In this document: one piece after another, positions 1 to 7,492 of the stretch
Position numbering within the stretch: position 1 is the first letter of the stretch
Layout of the letters: every line of letters starts with the position of its first letter
Origin: Lachnospiraceae bacterium
GTDB taxonomy: Bacteria; Bacillota; Clostridia; Lachnospirales; Lachnospiraceae
Assembly: GCA_029005135.1 (NCBI GenBank)
Contig: JAQXFO010000051.1
Coordinates: 1-40,781 of the forward strand
Direction of reading: 5' to 3'
Length of the DNA stretch: 40,781 nt
The notes under the pieces: model-generated
The model's database searches: none
Seen by the model: only the letters and a program-made list of their open reading frames with translations
Told to the model about the DNA's origin: nothing
Program-made: the position numbers and the translations under genes

Positions 1-75
1 ATATCATAGCGCGAGAAGCCGTCCGCGGCAACTTGTGGTACAATTTTCTAAAAGACTGAGTATACAGGAGGCGCC

Positions 76-513
76 ATGACACAGGTAAGAATTGTCAGCA
101 AGCATGACGAAGCTTCGCCGGAATACGAGGTGGGCGGTATCTATACGCAGGAGGGAACCTGGTACGGCGGCTGCTATATCACGGGCCGCAGCGGGATCAG
201 CGTCCCGCTGGATAAGGACGAGTATGTTGTCTGTGATGATACGCCGGCAGCGGAAGACAGGGACTTAAGACCGGGAGATATCGTGCGTCATTTTAAGCGC
301 GAGACGGTGACGGACGGCAGCAATCGCTGGCTTTATCAGATCCTGGCCTTTGCCAGGCACACGGAGACGGGAGAAAAGCTGGTAGTCTATCAGGCCCTTT
401 ACGCGCCCTTCGACATCTTTGCGCGTCCCTATGACATGTTTATGAGCCGGGTGGATCAGAATAAGTATCCGTCGATCCGGCAGGTCTATCGTTTTGAAAA
501 GGAAAATATATGA
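76..513 (+). CDS. DUF1653 domain protein with N-terminal extension
   Basis: The last two thirds (about residues 65-142) match the short DUF1653 family: RPGDIVRHFKRE, then a YQIL...HTETGEKLVVYQALY stretch and RPYDMFMSRVD near the end. The family has no firmly established biochemical role and usually forms a compact domain of about 70 residues. Here it is preceded by about 55 residues, rich in Gly, Tyr and Asp, that I do not recognise. The start is well supported by AGGAGG at 66-71, four bases before the ATG. A possible -10 (TACAAT, 39-44) lies upstream but no good -35 is visible. The gene stands alone and is followed at once by a hairpin terminator. Confidence is high for the domain; the function is unknown. 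Confidence 0.85.
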   Translation: MTQVRIVSKHDEASPEYEVGGIYTQEGTWYGGCYITGRSGISVPLDKDEYVVCDDTPAAEDRDLRPGDIVRHFKRETVTDGSNRWLYQILAFARHTETGEKLVVYQALYAPFDIFARPYDMFMSRVDQNKYPSIRQVYRFEKENI

Positions 514-514
514 A

Positions 515-547
515 AAAAAGCAGCGCCTTGACGGGCTGCTTCTTTTC
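515..547 (+). terminator. Intrinsic terminator after the DUF1653 gene
   Basis: A seven-base stem (AAGCAGC at 518-524, GCTGCTT at 535-541) with a ten-base loop is followed by a T-rich stretch and preceded by an A-run, starting right after the stop codon. Confidence 0.75.
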
Positions 548-550
548 ATT

Positions 551-1012
551 ATGGAGTGAGTGAGGGAGAGAATGGAACAGTTGTTAACAGATACTCTTAA
601 GAGGCTGTCTCTTGAAGCGCCGTCTTAAGATGATTCTATTGTGCCTGAATTATGTGAACAAATCGTGTGCAATTTATTGTATAAAAATAAAAAAGCATAA
701 AGCGCCGATAAAGAATGACTTCAGGCGGTGAGGGAGCGGCTTTATGCCGGCTTACTCCGGCTGCTGTCAGGAGAGAATTTGAATGTAAGATAAAATAACC
801 AGTTAAATGAATGGATTATTGGTAAATATGATGGAAATAACAGGTGATGTATTAAAAAAACCGGCGTAATGTGGAATTTGTTGATGAGCTGTTGACGCTG
901 AACTATCCGGATGTTATGATACGAACCATCGAACGAAGGCGTTGCGGAAAGAGAATCATCCGTGACGCCTTTCTTTATTTCTTCTACCTCATCTCTGAAT
1001 AAAAAGGCAAAG
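551..1012 (+). other. Low-GC gap with decayed short reading frames
   Basis: This stretch of about 460 bases is visibly more AT-rich than its neighbours and has no intact gene of normal size. Two suggestive relics can be read. A frame from 572 codes MEQLLTDTLKRLSLEAPS, hits one TAA at 626-628, and continues in frame for 23 more codons to a second stop. A second frame from about 829 (MMEITGDVLKK) ends soon after a run of seven A's near 854-860. Removing one A would join it to a frame reading VEFVDELLTLNYPDV and give about 59 residues ending in TAA. I recognise neither product. The simplest reading is small genes broken by a nonsense change and a frameshift; the alternative is chance reading frames. 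Confidence 0.4.
936..985 (+). terminator. Hairpin terminator in the gene-poor gap
   Basis: A twelve-base stem with two G-U pairs (936-947 with 960-971) and a twelve-base loop is followed by TTCTTTATTTCTT. It lies at the end of the second decayed frame, as expected for a gene remnant. Confidence 0.65.
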
Positions 1013-1050
1013 ATGCTTGAGACGGCAGCGTCTCAGGCATTTTTGTTTTT
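1013..1050 (+). terminator. Strong intrinsic terminator
   Basis: A twelve-base stem (ATGCTTGAGACG at 1013-1024, pairing with 1029-1040, one G-U) has a four-base loop GCAG and is followed by TTTTGTTTTT. No intact gene lies immediately upstream, so it terminates either the decayed region or an unannotated short transcript. Confidence 0.85.
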
Positions 1051-1100
1051 CCCGGGATAATCCGCTTTATATCATAAGGTGGTGCCGTTTCTCCATGAAA

Positions 1101-1132
1101 CAAGACCCGCTCCGTTCCCGGAGCGGGTCTTG
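1101..1132 (-). terminator. Terminator of hsp20
   Basis: A perfect 13-base inverted repeat (CAAGACCCGCTCC at 1101-1113 and its complement at 1120-1132) with a six-base loop lies just past the hsp20 stop codon. On the minus strand only a short T-run (TTTC) follows. Confidence 0.8.
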
Positions 1133-1147
1133 TCAGTGACAGCGTGA

Positions 1148-1588
1148 TCAGCCTTCAATGGCAATCAGATGGTCGTCTTCTTCAATGGCGGCTTCTTCTT
1201 TCGGCACCGAGAAGGAGAGGATACCATTCTCGAAGGTCGGGTGGATATCGTCTTTCTTCACCGCATTGCCGACATAGAAGCTCCGGCTGATGCTGCCGGC
1301 GTAACGTTCACGGCGGACATAGTGACCTTTTTTGTCCTTGCTGTCCTTGTCGAGGCCCTTGGCGGCACTGATGGTCAGATACCCGTTTTCAAGCTGGAGA
1401 CGGATCTCGTCTTTTTTGAAGCCGGGCAGGTCGATATCGACCTCGTAATGACCGTCCTTATCACGGACATCCGTTTTCATCAGGTTGGCGGCGTGTTTGC
1501 CGTACAGCTCCTTGTCGATAGACGGGAAGGTCATGTCGTTCATGAATTCATCAAATAAGTTCTCTCTGAAAAGACTGGGTGTAAACAT
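1148..1588 (-). CDS. Hsp20/alpha-crystallin small heat-shock protein
   Basis: This is an ATP-independent holdase chaperone that binds unfolding proteins in the cytoplasm. The 146 residues are normal for bacterial Hsp20. The N-terminal arm (MFTPSLFRENLFDEF) is followed by the alpha-crystallin domain from about residue 37, with VDIDLPGFKKDEIRLQLENG and the closing FENGILSFSVPKEE segment. The C-terminal tail ends DDHLIAIEG, without a clear IXI motif. AAAGGAG lies about nine bases before the ATG. Control is clear: a perfect CIRCE element sits on the promoter about 110 bases upstream, so HrcA should repress the gene. Direct HrcA control of an hsp20 gene, rather than only groESL or dnaK, is less usual but known. 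Confidence 0.95.
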   Translation of the reverse strand: MFTPSLFRENLFDEFMNDMTFPSIDKELYGKHAANLMKTDVRDKDGHYEVDIDLPGFKKDEIRLQLENGYLTISAAKGLDKDSKDKKGHYVRRERYAGSISRSFYVGNAVKKDDIHPTFENGILSFSVPKEEAAIEEDDHLIAIEG

Positions 1589-1684
1589 AAGGCTTTCTCC
1601 TTTCCTATTTATGTGGTGTGCCAGGAAAGTTTTCTTAGAAAGAAGTTATCTTAGGTAAGAAGGCTTTTCTTTTGTTACACTTGC

Positions 1685-1725
1685 AGTATAACACAAAATT
1701 AGCACTCGTCAATAGAGAGTGCTAA
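1685..1725 (-). promoter_or_regulatory. CIRCE operator (HrcA) over the hsp20 promoter
   Basis: TTAGCACTC (1699-1707), nine bases, then GAGTGCTAA (1717-1725) is a perfect CIRCE inverted repeat. On the minus strand a promoter overlaps it: -35 TTGACG (1707-1712), 16 bases, -10 TATACT (1685-1690). Bound HrcA would cover the -35. Transcription would start near 1678, giving an untranslated leader of about 90 bases. Confidence 0.96.
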
Positions 1726-1757
1726 TTTTTCTGTGAAATAAATGTGTTTTTTCAGAT

Positions 1758-1791
1758 ATAAAAACACCCGGCGGAAAACGTCCGTCGGGTG
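1758..1791 (-). terminator. Terminator of the 82-aa gene
   Basis: Stem CACCCGGCGG (1765-1774) pairs with 1782-1791, with one mismatch-type wobble and a seven-base loop. On the minus strand TTTTT follows the stem. It also separates the small gene from the hsp20 promoter. Confidence 0.8.
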
Positions 1792-1828
1792 CGTGATTGT
1801 CTTATACGGGCAGAGAGCCTGTTGAGAA

Positions 1829-2077
1829 TCAGTTGTTCTCGGCTTTCTTGGTGCTGGCAATCCAGTTGTAGAGGCGAACTTCATCTTCGCGATCTTCGGC
1901 GAAAAGTTCCAGTTCGTCGCCGTGTTCGCCGAGCATGGCACCGATGGCCAGATACTGAGACAAGGATGAGTTCAGGTTGTATTTGTCACCGTAAACAGAG
2001 GTCAGCCAGACTTTGCCGGTGCACTGGGACAGCACTTCCATAAAACTTTTGATTTCATCGGCGTTCTTGAATTTCAT
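1829..2077 (-). CDS. Conserved small acidic protein, function unknown
   Basis: This codes 82 residues, MKFKNADEIKSFMEVLSQ onward. The text contains KVWLTSVYGDKYNLNSSLSQY and IGAMLGEHGDELELFAEDREDE, a pattern I associate with small conserved Lachnospiraceae proteins that databases label inconsistently. I cannot assign a function. There is no signal peptide, membrane segment or metal motif. I chose ATG 2077 because GGAG lies nine bases upstream; a longer reading from a TTG at 2104 lacks a ribosome site and would contain the Shine-Dalgarno inside the gene. It is a single-gene unit with its own terminator. Confidence 0.75.
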   Translation of the reverse strand: MKFKNADEIKSFMEVLSQCTGKVWLTSVYGDKYNLNSSLSQYLAIGAMLGEHGDELELFAEDREDEVRLYNWIASTKKAENN

Positions 2078-2214
2078 AATCGTTTTCTCCTGTTCTTTTG
2101 TCAATCATTCTTATTCACACTGGTTCGAGATTATAGCAGGTGCTGCAGGAAAAAGCAAGAAGATTCTATGGTAAATGGCGGCGGAAACCGCCCCGGCAGC
2201 CGTTTCTTCACGGT

Positions 2215-2802
2215 TTACAGTGACGTGTATCTGTCTGTGTTGTTCTTGCAGGCTTCGATGGCTCTGTTGATGGAGTCTCTGAAATTACTGAGATCCGGGC
2301 GGATGTTGTCCGGGCAGACGATCGTGTTCAGTTCCTCCGCCAGTTTGTAGGCGGTCTCGATGCCGCAGGCATTGTTAATGCGAAAACTCATCGGGCTGTG
2401 CAGGTGGCAGAGCAGCAGCTGCAGGATGGCATGAGGAGAACTGCCGTGTGCCCCGTTATACAGATAGAGGAGCGCCCGCTTGTCGTCCATAGCAATGCTG
2501 CGGATCAGGGCTTCAAAAGCCCTGTCGATCTTCTCGTCATCATCGGTGGGTTTGATGTGCAGCAGCTCTTCGGGGTAGAGGATGCTCATATAATAAGGAT
2601 AGGGATTGATGCCGATGACGCGGAACCATTCAAGGCTTTGGAAGAAAGAGGGGGATGAGACGCCCTTCTCCCAGTTCTGAACGGTCTTTTTGGCGACGCC
2701 CAATTCCAATGCCATGTATTCCTGGGATTTGCCGGCACGGAGTCTGGCTTCATAATGGATTTCGGCAAAACGTCGGACTCGGTCATAGCGTGAACTGTTC
2801 AT
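2215..2802 (-). CDS. XRE-family helix-turn-helix regulator
   Basis: The N-terminal 60 residues form a Cro/C1-type helix-turn-helix: ARLRAGKSQEYMALELGV, then AKKTVQNWEKGVSSPS. The remaining 130 residues start with EWFRVIGINPYPYYMSILYPEEL and then appear helical, matching a chromosomal clostridial regulator type rather than a phage repressor. No sensory or catalytic motif is visible. The start has a very strong AAAGGAGG about 15 bases upstream with a second GGAGG nearer. It faces the SSB-like gene across 179 bases and may control that shared region; this is inference only. A five-base hairpin after the stop (2180-2192) is too weak to call a terminator. Confidence 0.85.
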   Translation of the reverse strand: MNSSRYDRVRRFAEIHYEARLRAGKSQEYMALELGVAKKTVQNWEKGVSSPSFFQSLEWFRVIGINPYPYYMSILYPEELLHIKPTDDDEKIDRAFEALIRSIAMDDKRALLYLYNGAHGSSPHAILQLLLCHLHSPMSFRINNACGIETAYKLAEELNTIVCPDNIRPDLSNFRDSINRAIEACKNNTDRYTSL

Positions 2803-2981
2803 GTGGAAATATCCTCCCTCCTTTTTTTCTGTTTTGGCGTAAAAAAAAGAATACTGACATTATCATACTTCGGCGAGCCTTTGTGCGCCACTTTTTTTTA
2901 TAATCGAGTGTTGTCAGATATCTCGACAGCTGTGGTTCGGCGTCATAGAGTAATCTTACAGGTATGAGCAAGGAGGCAGCG

Positions 2982-3572
2982 ATGGTTAACAATAAGATCG
3001 AGATCGCTGGTGTGATAGAAACCGGATTTATGTGGGATCATGACAGCGGCGATGAATGTTTTTACCAGTTTCTTCTCCGCATAAGACGGAAGAATCGCGA
3101 CAGTGACATTATCCCGGTGATCATTTCTGATAAGCTCATCGATGTGTCGACAGATATGACCGGCCGCAGCATTTTTATCGATGGTGAATTGAGATCTTTT
3201 ATTCACCGCGACAGGAACGGCAGTATCCGGCTGTTTCTCTATGCTTTCCCCCAAAAAGCGTCCTTCCTGAAGCGTCCGGCTGATATTAACCTGATCTTCC
3301 TCCAGGGCACCGTCTGTCAGAAGCCGGAATACCGCAGAACCCCTCAGGGCCGGTGGTCGACCGACGTTATGCTGGCAGTCGAGCGCGGCGCAGCGCTTTG
3401 TGATTATATCCCTTGTTCAGGACAGAATCACCAGGCCGGGTATCTGTCTGTGCTGCCGGTGGGCAGCCGGATCCGCACCATTGGCAGTCTCCAGAGCCGC
3501 CGGTATCATGAAAACGGCCGTATGAACACCGGCTTTGAACTGTCTCTGACATCGGTTGAGTCTGTCGTTTAA
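2982..3572 (+). CDS. Single-stranded DNA-binding-like protein with two OB-like halves
   Basis: This 196-residue protein fits a clostridial SSB-like family. The first half (NKIEIAGVIETGF... IIPVIISDKLID... GRSIFIDGELRSF) and second half (NLIFLQGTVCQKPEYRRTPQGRWSTDVMLAVER... DYIPCSGQ... GSRIRTIGSLQSRRY) each have an OB-fold strand pattern. The second half most resembles classic SSB, including the KPEYRRTP and DYIP segments. It lacks the acidic DDDIPF tail that normal SSB uses to recruit partners, so it is probably an accessory SSB. ATG 2982 is chosen over an upstream in-frame ATG at 2964 because AAGGAGG (2970-2976) is correctly spaced only for 2982. Confidence 0.8.
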   Translation: MVNNKIEIAGVIETGFMWDHDSGDECFYQFLLRIRRKNRDSDIIPVIISDKLIDVSTDMTGRSIFIDGELRSFIHRDRNGSIRLFLYAFPQKASFLKRPADINLIFLQGTVCQKPEYRRTPQGRWSTDVMLAVERGAALCDYIPCSGQNHQAGYLSVLPVGSRIRTIGSLQSRRYHENGRMNTGFELSLTSVESVV

Positions 3573-3602
3573 CGACGAAATGATCACCCCTTTCCCGCCC
3601 GT

Positions 3603-3632
3603 GCGGCCCGGTTCTTTCCTTGACCGGGCCGC
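3603..3632 (+). terminator. GC-rich hairpin after the SSB-like gene
   Basis: A perfect ten-base stem (GCGGCCCGGT at 3603-3612 with 3623-3632) has a ten-base loop. There is no T-run directly after it, so termination is likely but not certain. Confidence 0.5.
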
Positions 3633-3665
3633 TGATATAGCTGTCGGAAGGGCAACTTTTTTTTA

Positions 3666-3694
3666 TTGATGCCGGTGTTGTGAATCGGTATAAT
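3666..3694 (+). promoter_or_regulatory. Sigma-A-type promoter of the SDR gene
   Basis: -35 TTGATG (3666-3671), a 17-base spacer and a perfect -10 TATAAT (3689-3694) lie about 45 bases before the start codon. Confidence 0.8.
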
Positions 3695-3738
3695 ACTGTT
3701 AGCGTTTGATAAATAACGACAATCAGGAGGATAAAAAC

Positions 3739-4503
3739 ATGGGCAGATTAGAGGGTAAAGTAGCCGTGATTACCGGCGGCAATTCGGGTGTCGGCGCGGC
3801 AACGGCGAAGCTGTTTGCCAGAGAAGGTGCCAAGGTGGTCATTACCGCCAGAAGAGAAGCGCCGCTGGAAGCGGTAGCGGCTGAGATCCGCGAAGCCGGC
3901 GGCGAGGTCCTGCCGGTCGCCACGGATATTTCCAGAAGAGGCGATGCTGACAAGCTGGTGGCCAGGGCTGTGGAAACCTACGGCAAGCTGGATATCTTTG
4001 TGAATAATGCCGGTGTCCTGGAAGAAGGCCTGAAGCCGATCGATCGCTTCCTGGATGAGGATCTTGACCGCATCGTTGAGATCAATGAGAAGGGAACGAT
4101 GTTCTGCATGCGTGCCGCTTCCGCTGAGATGGCCAAAACCGGTTACGGTTCCATCGTTAACGTGGCTTCTATTGCCGGTGTTATGGGCTGCGGCGGTGCC
4201 GCTTATGTAGCCTCCAAGGCGGCGGTCATCGGCGTCACACGCCACACCGCTCTGCGTTTTGCCGGTACCAATATCCGCTGCAACGCGGTCTGCCCGGGAA
4301 CGATCGTCACACCGATGGTGGCCGGCATGAAGGACAGTCCGCTGGATCCGGATATGATGGGCCAGATGGCAAAGCACAGCGATTTGAGAGTGCAGCCCTG
4401 TATGCCGGAAGACGTGGCCAATATCCTGTTATTCCTGGCCAGCGATGAATCCCGTGCTATCACAGGTCAGGCTCTCTGCACTGATTTTGGCGGCACCTTA
4501 TAA
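3739..4503 (+). CDS. Short-chain dehydrogenase/reductase (SDR)
   Basis: This is a 254-residue classical SDR, an NAD(P)-dependent oxidoreductase of unknown substrate. It shows the cofactor motif TGGNSGVG (12-19), NNAG (89-92), catalytic Ser144 (NVAS), Tyr156 and Lys160 (YVASK), and the PGTIVTPM segment after the active site. TDI rather than an Arg-rich signature gives no clear cofactor choice. Length and motifs fit the FabG-like group, but there is no fatty-acid gene nearby, so I do not call it fabG. AGGAGG at 3725-3730 sets the start at ATG 3739, not 33 bases earlier. It has its own promoter and terminator, so it is monocistronic. Confidence 0.92.
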   Translation: MGRLEGKVAVITGGNSGVGAATAKLFAREGAKVVITARREAPLEAVAAEIREAGGEVLPVATDISRRGDADKLVARAVETYGKLDIFVNNAGVLEEGLKPIDRFLDEDLDRIVEINEKGTMFCMRAASAEMAKTGYGSIVNVASIAGVMGCGGAAYVASKAAVIGVTRHTALRFAGTNIRCNAVCPGTIVTPMVAGMKDSPLDPDMMGQMAKHSDLRVQPCMPEDVANILLFLASDESRAITGQALCTDFGGTL

Positions 4504-4547
4504 TTAGCAGGAATCGCAGAATCCGGGTTTTCTTAATGTCAATGAAG

Positions 4548-4580
4548 AAAGGTCACACCGCGGAAACCGGTGTGACCTTT
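4548..4580 (+). terminator. Terminator of the SDR gene
   Basis: A perfect 13-base stem (AAAGGTCACACCG at 4548-4560 with 4568-4580) has a seven-base loop. The following bases are CCGGTT rather than a long T-run. Confidence 0.75.
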
Positions 4581-4614
4581 CCGGTTATCCCATGATCGTC
4601 TTTCCGGGAGTGTT

Positions 4615-6345
4615 ATGCTGAAACTGCTGCTTTATCTGTTGTCTTGCTTCGGCTATGTGGAATGTCTCCGCCGGTGGACAAAGGTTAGCGTCTACTATCT
4701 GCCGGGGCTGACGATCGCTCTCCAGACATCGCTGCTTTTTCTGGCCGGGCTGTGCGGGCAGCTGGCCAGGATGACGTATCTGCTCTTTTTTGTCGGCCTG
4801 CTGGGACTGGGGTATGGTTGTGTCAGGGCGATTCAAAACAGGAATGCCGCTTTTTTGGGAGGATATCTTGACAGCGGCTATATCAGCTTTGCGGTCATTA
4901 TCGCCGTGATGGCTGTCTTTGTCAGGGGTAAGGTCTTTACACATTATGACAATTTCAACCATTGGGCCGTGATAATCAGGACGATGCTGACCTATGACCG
5001 TTTTCCGAACGCCGCCGACACGCTGATCCGATACCGGACCTATCCGCCGGGCAGTGCCGTCTATCTATACTATTTCGGACGCCTTGTCTCAGAGGGAGAA
5101 GCCTGGCTGATGCTGGCTCAGATCATTATGATGACAGCGGCGATCCTGCCGCTTTTCAGCCTGGCGAAGCGGCATAAGCCGGTCATCGCCGTGCTGGTGA
5201 TCGGTCTGACGCATTTCTTCTTTACTTATAATGTGCTGGTCAATAATCTTCTTGTCGATACCCTTCTTCCTCTTGTCGGCATGAGTGCCCTTCTGTATCT
5301 GTGGGAATACGGCAGGACCATACGCAGTTGGCCGGCCTTATTCCTGTCGGCGGTTTACCTGATCCAGATCGTTCTTATCAAAAATTCCGGTCTTTTTTTC
5401 GCGGCAGCGGCAGTGGTTTGTCTTATCATCGGGGCGAGAAGGGATCATCGTTATGCGGCAAGACTCCCGGTCGTCGTGCTTCCGTTGTTGTCAAACCGGC
5501 TCTGGAGCCTCCATTGCGCGCATACCTTTGCGGATGCGTCTTCGTCGGCCCATACCATGTCCTTGGATTATTATGCTTCGGTGCTGTCACAGAAAAGCGG
5601 CGCCGATATCCTTCAGATCAGCCGGCTGTTTCTGAAGACGCTGATCACCGATAAGAGCCTGTGGTTTCTGGCCGGCATGTTTGTTGCTGTCGGTGCGCTG
5701 ATCGGTTTCCTGAATCGCCGTGCCCTGCCGCTCTGGAAGAAGACGGCGCTGGCGGCGGGACTTCTGGCTGCCGGCTATGAGATCGGCCTTCTGGGGATGT
5801 ATCTGTTTTCCATGCCCCTGGAGGAGGCCGTCAATCTGGCCTCCTACGGCCGGTACTCGCGGTCTTTGATTATCGCGCTGGTGTATCTTCTGATGGTGCC
5901 GGTAATCAAAGCTGTTGCCGATGACGGGTTTTCTCTGCCGAAGGCCTGGGCGGTGAGCGCGGTGATTCTGCTGATGACAGGGGGCCTTTCCCTGGTGACC
6001 TTCGGCACCGTCCGTTATATCACACAACCCTCCCTTTACCATGATCCGACGTCCGAGAAGCGTTACTGGCTGGATCGGGTTATCGCCGACTATCAGGTGC
6101 CGGCGGGCAGCACGTATTGCGTTCTGAAGAAATATCCATCGGTATACTATCGGAATCTCGGCCGCTATCTCTATCAGACGACGGCCTTCGATGATGCCCT
6201 CATCGAGAACGAAGAGCAGCTGGATGAGCTTGAGGCAAGGTATCTTTTCGTGGAAGACGGCGAGAATCCTGTTATTCAGGCGTGGATCGAGAAAAACTAT
6301 CCGGACCAGGCGGGCCGGGAGGTGATTATCTGTGATGAACGATAA
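4615..6345 (+). CDS. Polytopic membrane protein, probable GT-C glycosyltransferase
   Basis: This codes 576 residues with about eleven or twelve hydrophobic segments and a soluble C-terminal tail of about 110 residues. After the first membrane segments comes a loop HYDNFNHWAVIIRTML followed by RYRTYPPGSAVYLYYF; acidic and aromatic residues in such an external loop are typical of GT-C enzymes that use polyprenyl-phosphate sugars outside the membrane. No closer family can be named. GGGAG lies four bases before ATG 4615. The next gene, a GT2-GtrA fusion, overlaps its end, so the pair probably form one system: the fusion would load and flip a lipid-linked sugar and this protein would transfer it. 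The acceptor is unknown. Confidence 0.7.
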   Translation: MLKLLLYLLSCFGYVECLRRWTKVSVYYLPGLTIALQTSLLFLAGLCGQLARMTYLLFFVGLLGLGYGCVRAIQNRNAAFLGGYLDSGYISFAVIIAVMAVFVRGKVFTHYDNFNHWAVIIRTMLTYDRFPNAADTLIRYRTYPPGSAVYLYYFGRLVSEGEAWLMLAQIIMMTAAILPLFSLAKRHKPVIAVLVIGLTHFFFTYNVLVNNLLVDTLLPLVGMSALLYLWEYGRTIRSWPALFLSAVYLIQIVLIKNSGLFFAAAAVVCLIIGARRDHRYAARLPVVVLPLLSNRLWSLHCAHTFADASSSAHTMSLDYYASVLSQKSGADILQISRLFLKTLITDKSLWFLAGMFVAVGALIGFLNRRALPLWKKTALAAGLLAAGYEIGLLGMYLFSMPLEEAVNLASYGRYSRSLIIALVYLLMVPVIKAVADDGFSLPKAWAVSAVILLMTGGLSLVTFGTVRYITQPSLYHDPTSEKRYWLDRVIADYQVPAGSTYCVLKKYPSVYYRNLGRYLYQTTAFDDALIENEEQLDELEARYLFVEDGENPVIQAWIEKNYPDQAGREVIICDER

Positions 6346-7411
6346 GACGGGGACGATCGCGGTGGTCATACCGGCCTATGAGCCGGATGACAGGCTTCCG
6401 GCCTTTCTTCGGGAATTGTCGGAACGGGGAATTGGTCCCATCGTGCTGGTGAATGACGGCAGCGGAGAAGACTGCGGTACCGTCTTTGCGGAGGCGGCTT
6501 CCTATGTGGAAAAAAGCGGGGGGGTTCTGCTGACCCATGAGGTCAACCGGGGAAAGGGCTGTGCCCTGAAAACGGCGTTTTCCTATCTTCTTGGGCATGA
6601 TGAAGACCTGACCGGCGTTATCACAGCCGACGCCGACGGTCAGCACTCCGCCGAAGATATCGGGAAGGTACGGAAGGCCATGACGGCACATCCCGGGACA
6701 CTGGTTCTCGGCGTGAGAAACTTTGACGGCGATGATGTGCCTTGGAAGAGCCGTTTCGGCAACAAGTTGACAGAAGCGCTTTTTGCCTATGTCTCAGGCC
6801 TTCATGTGACGGACACCCAGACAGGGCTGCGCGGTATTCCGAAGGGATTCCTGCGTGAATTGACGGCGGTGGAAGGCGAACGCTTTGAATATGAAATGCG
6901 GATGCTTCTGGCTGCGGCAGGGCACTGCCCGATTACGGAAGTGCCCATCGAGACGATCTATGACTCAAAGGAGGATCACCGGACGCATTTCGACCCGATC
7001 AGGGATTCGATCCGCATCTACCGGATCCTGGGCGAACGTTTCTTTCGTTTTCTGTTTTCTTCACTGGCTTCCTGTGTCCTGGATCTGATTCTGTTTTCGG
7101 TATTCTGTTTTCTGCTGAAGGGCCGGTTCCCGGTCTTTTATGCCGGTATAGCCACGGCGGCAGCGCGGATCCTGTCTGCCTCTGCCAATTATCTGATCAA
7201 TTATCGGCTGGTTTTTGCCAGCCGGGAAAACCGGGGCAAAGCCGGTATGCGCTACGCACTCCTTGCCGCCGCGCAGATGGGACTCAGTGCCCTGGCGATC
7301 ACCGGTCTTCTCAGACTTATGCCGGGAGGTCCGGAACTCGTATTCAAGATCGTGATCGATACGATCCTTTTCCTGATAAGCTATAAGATCCAGCAGAAAT
7401 ACGTTTTCTGA
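6332..7411 (+). CDS. GT2 polyprenyl-phosphate glycosyltransferase fused to GtrA domain
   Basis: The first 215 residues are a family-2 glycosyltransferase of the DPM1/GtrB type: VVIPAYEPDDRLPAFL, VNDGSGEDC, the ITADADGQHS metal-binding stretch and DTQTGLRG. The last 130 residues carry four hydrophobic segments typical of GtrA, a proposed lipid-sugar flippase (ARILSASANYLINYRLVF). Established Gtr systems encode GtrA and GtrB separately; here they are one 359-residue chain. It should make a polyprenyl-phosphate sugar at the inner face and move it out. GTG 6332 is nine bases after GGAGGTGAT; ATG 6335 is the only near alternative. It overlaps the preceding gene by 14 bases, indicating translational coupling. 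Confidence 0.88.
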   Translation: MMNDKTGTIAVVIPAYEPDDRLPAFLRELSERGIGPIVLVNDGSGEDCGTVFAEAASYVEKSGGVLLTHEVNRGKGCALKTAFSYLLGHDEDLTGVITADADGQHSAEDIGKVRKAMTAHPGTLVLGVRNFDGDDVPWKSRFGNKLTEALFAYVSGLHVTDTQTGLRGIPKGFLRELTAVEGERFEYEMRMLLAAAGHCPITEVPIETIYDSKEDHRTHFDPIRDSIRIYRILGERFFRFLFSSLASCVLDLILFSVFCFLLKGRFPVFYAGIATAAARILSASANYLINYRLVFASRENRGKAGMRYALLAAAQMGLSALAITGLLRLMPGGPELVFKIVIDTILFLISYKIQQKYVF

Positions 7412-7430
7412 TTCTTCCGTGAAGACAATA

Positions 7431-7482
7431 AAACACCGTGTGTCACCTGTTCTGCGGGCAGGTTTCACACGGTGTTTTTTTA
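7431..7482. terminator. Bidirectional terminator between convergent genes
   Basis: A perfect twelve-base outer stem (AAACACCGTGTG at 7431-7442 with 7466-7477) holds an inner ACCTG/CAGGT stem, is flanked by A's on the left and followed by T's on the right. It serves both the GT2-GtrA gene and dapA. Confidence 0.88.
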
Positions 7483-7492
7483 AAGCATTCCC

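Noticed and set aside
1169-1558. Plus-strand open frame opposite hsp20
   Set aside because: The minus-strand Hsp20 is certain, and the opposite frame has no homology signal or ribosome site.
2165-2192. Hairpin after the XRE gene as terminator
   Set aside because: Only five base pairs (GGCGG/CCGCC) with no T-run on the minus strand.
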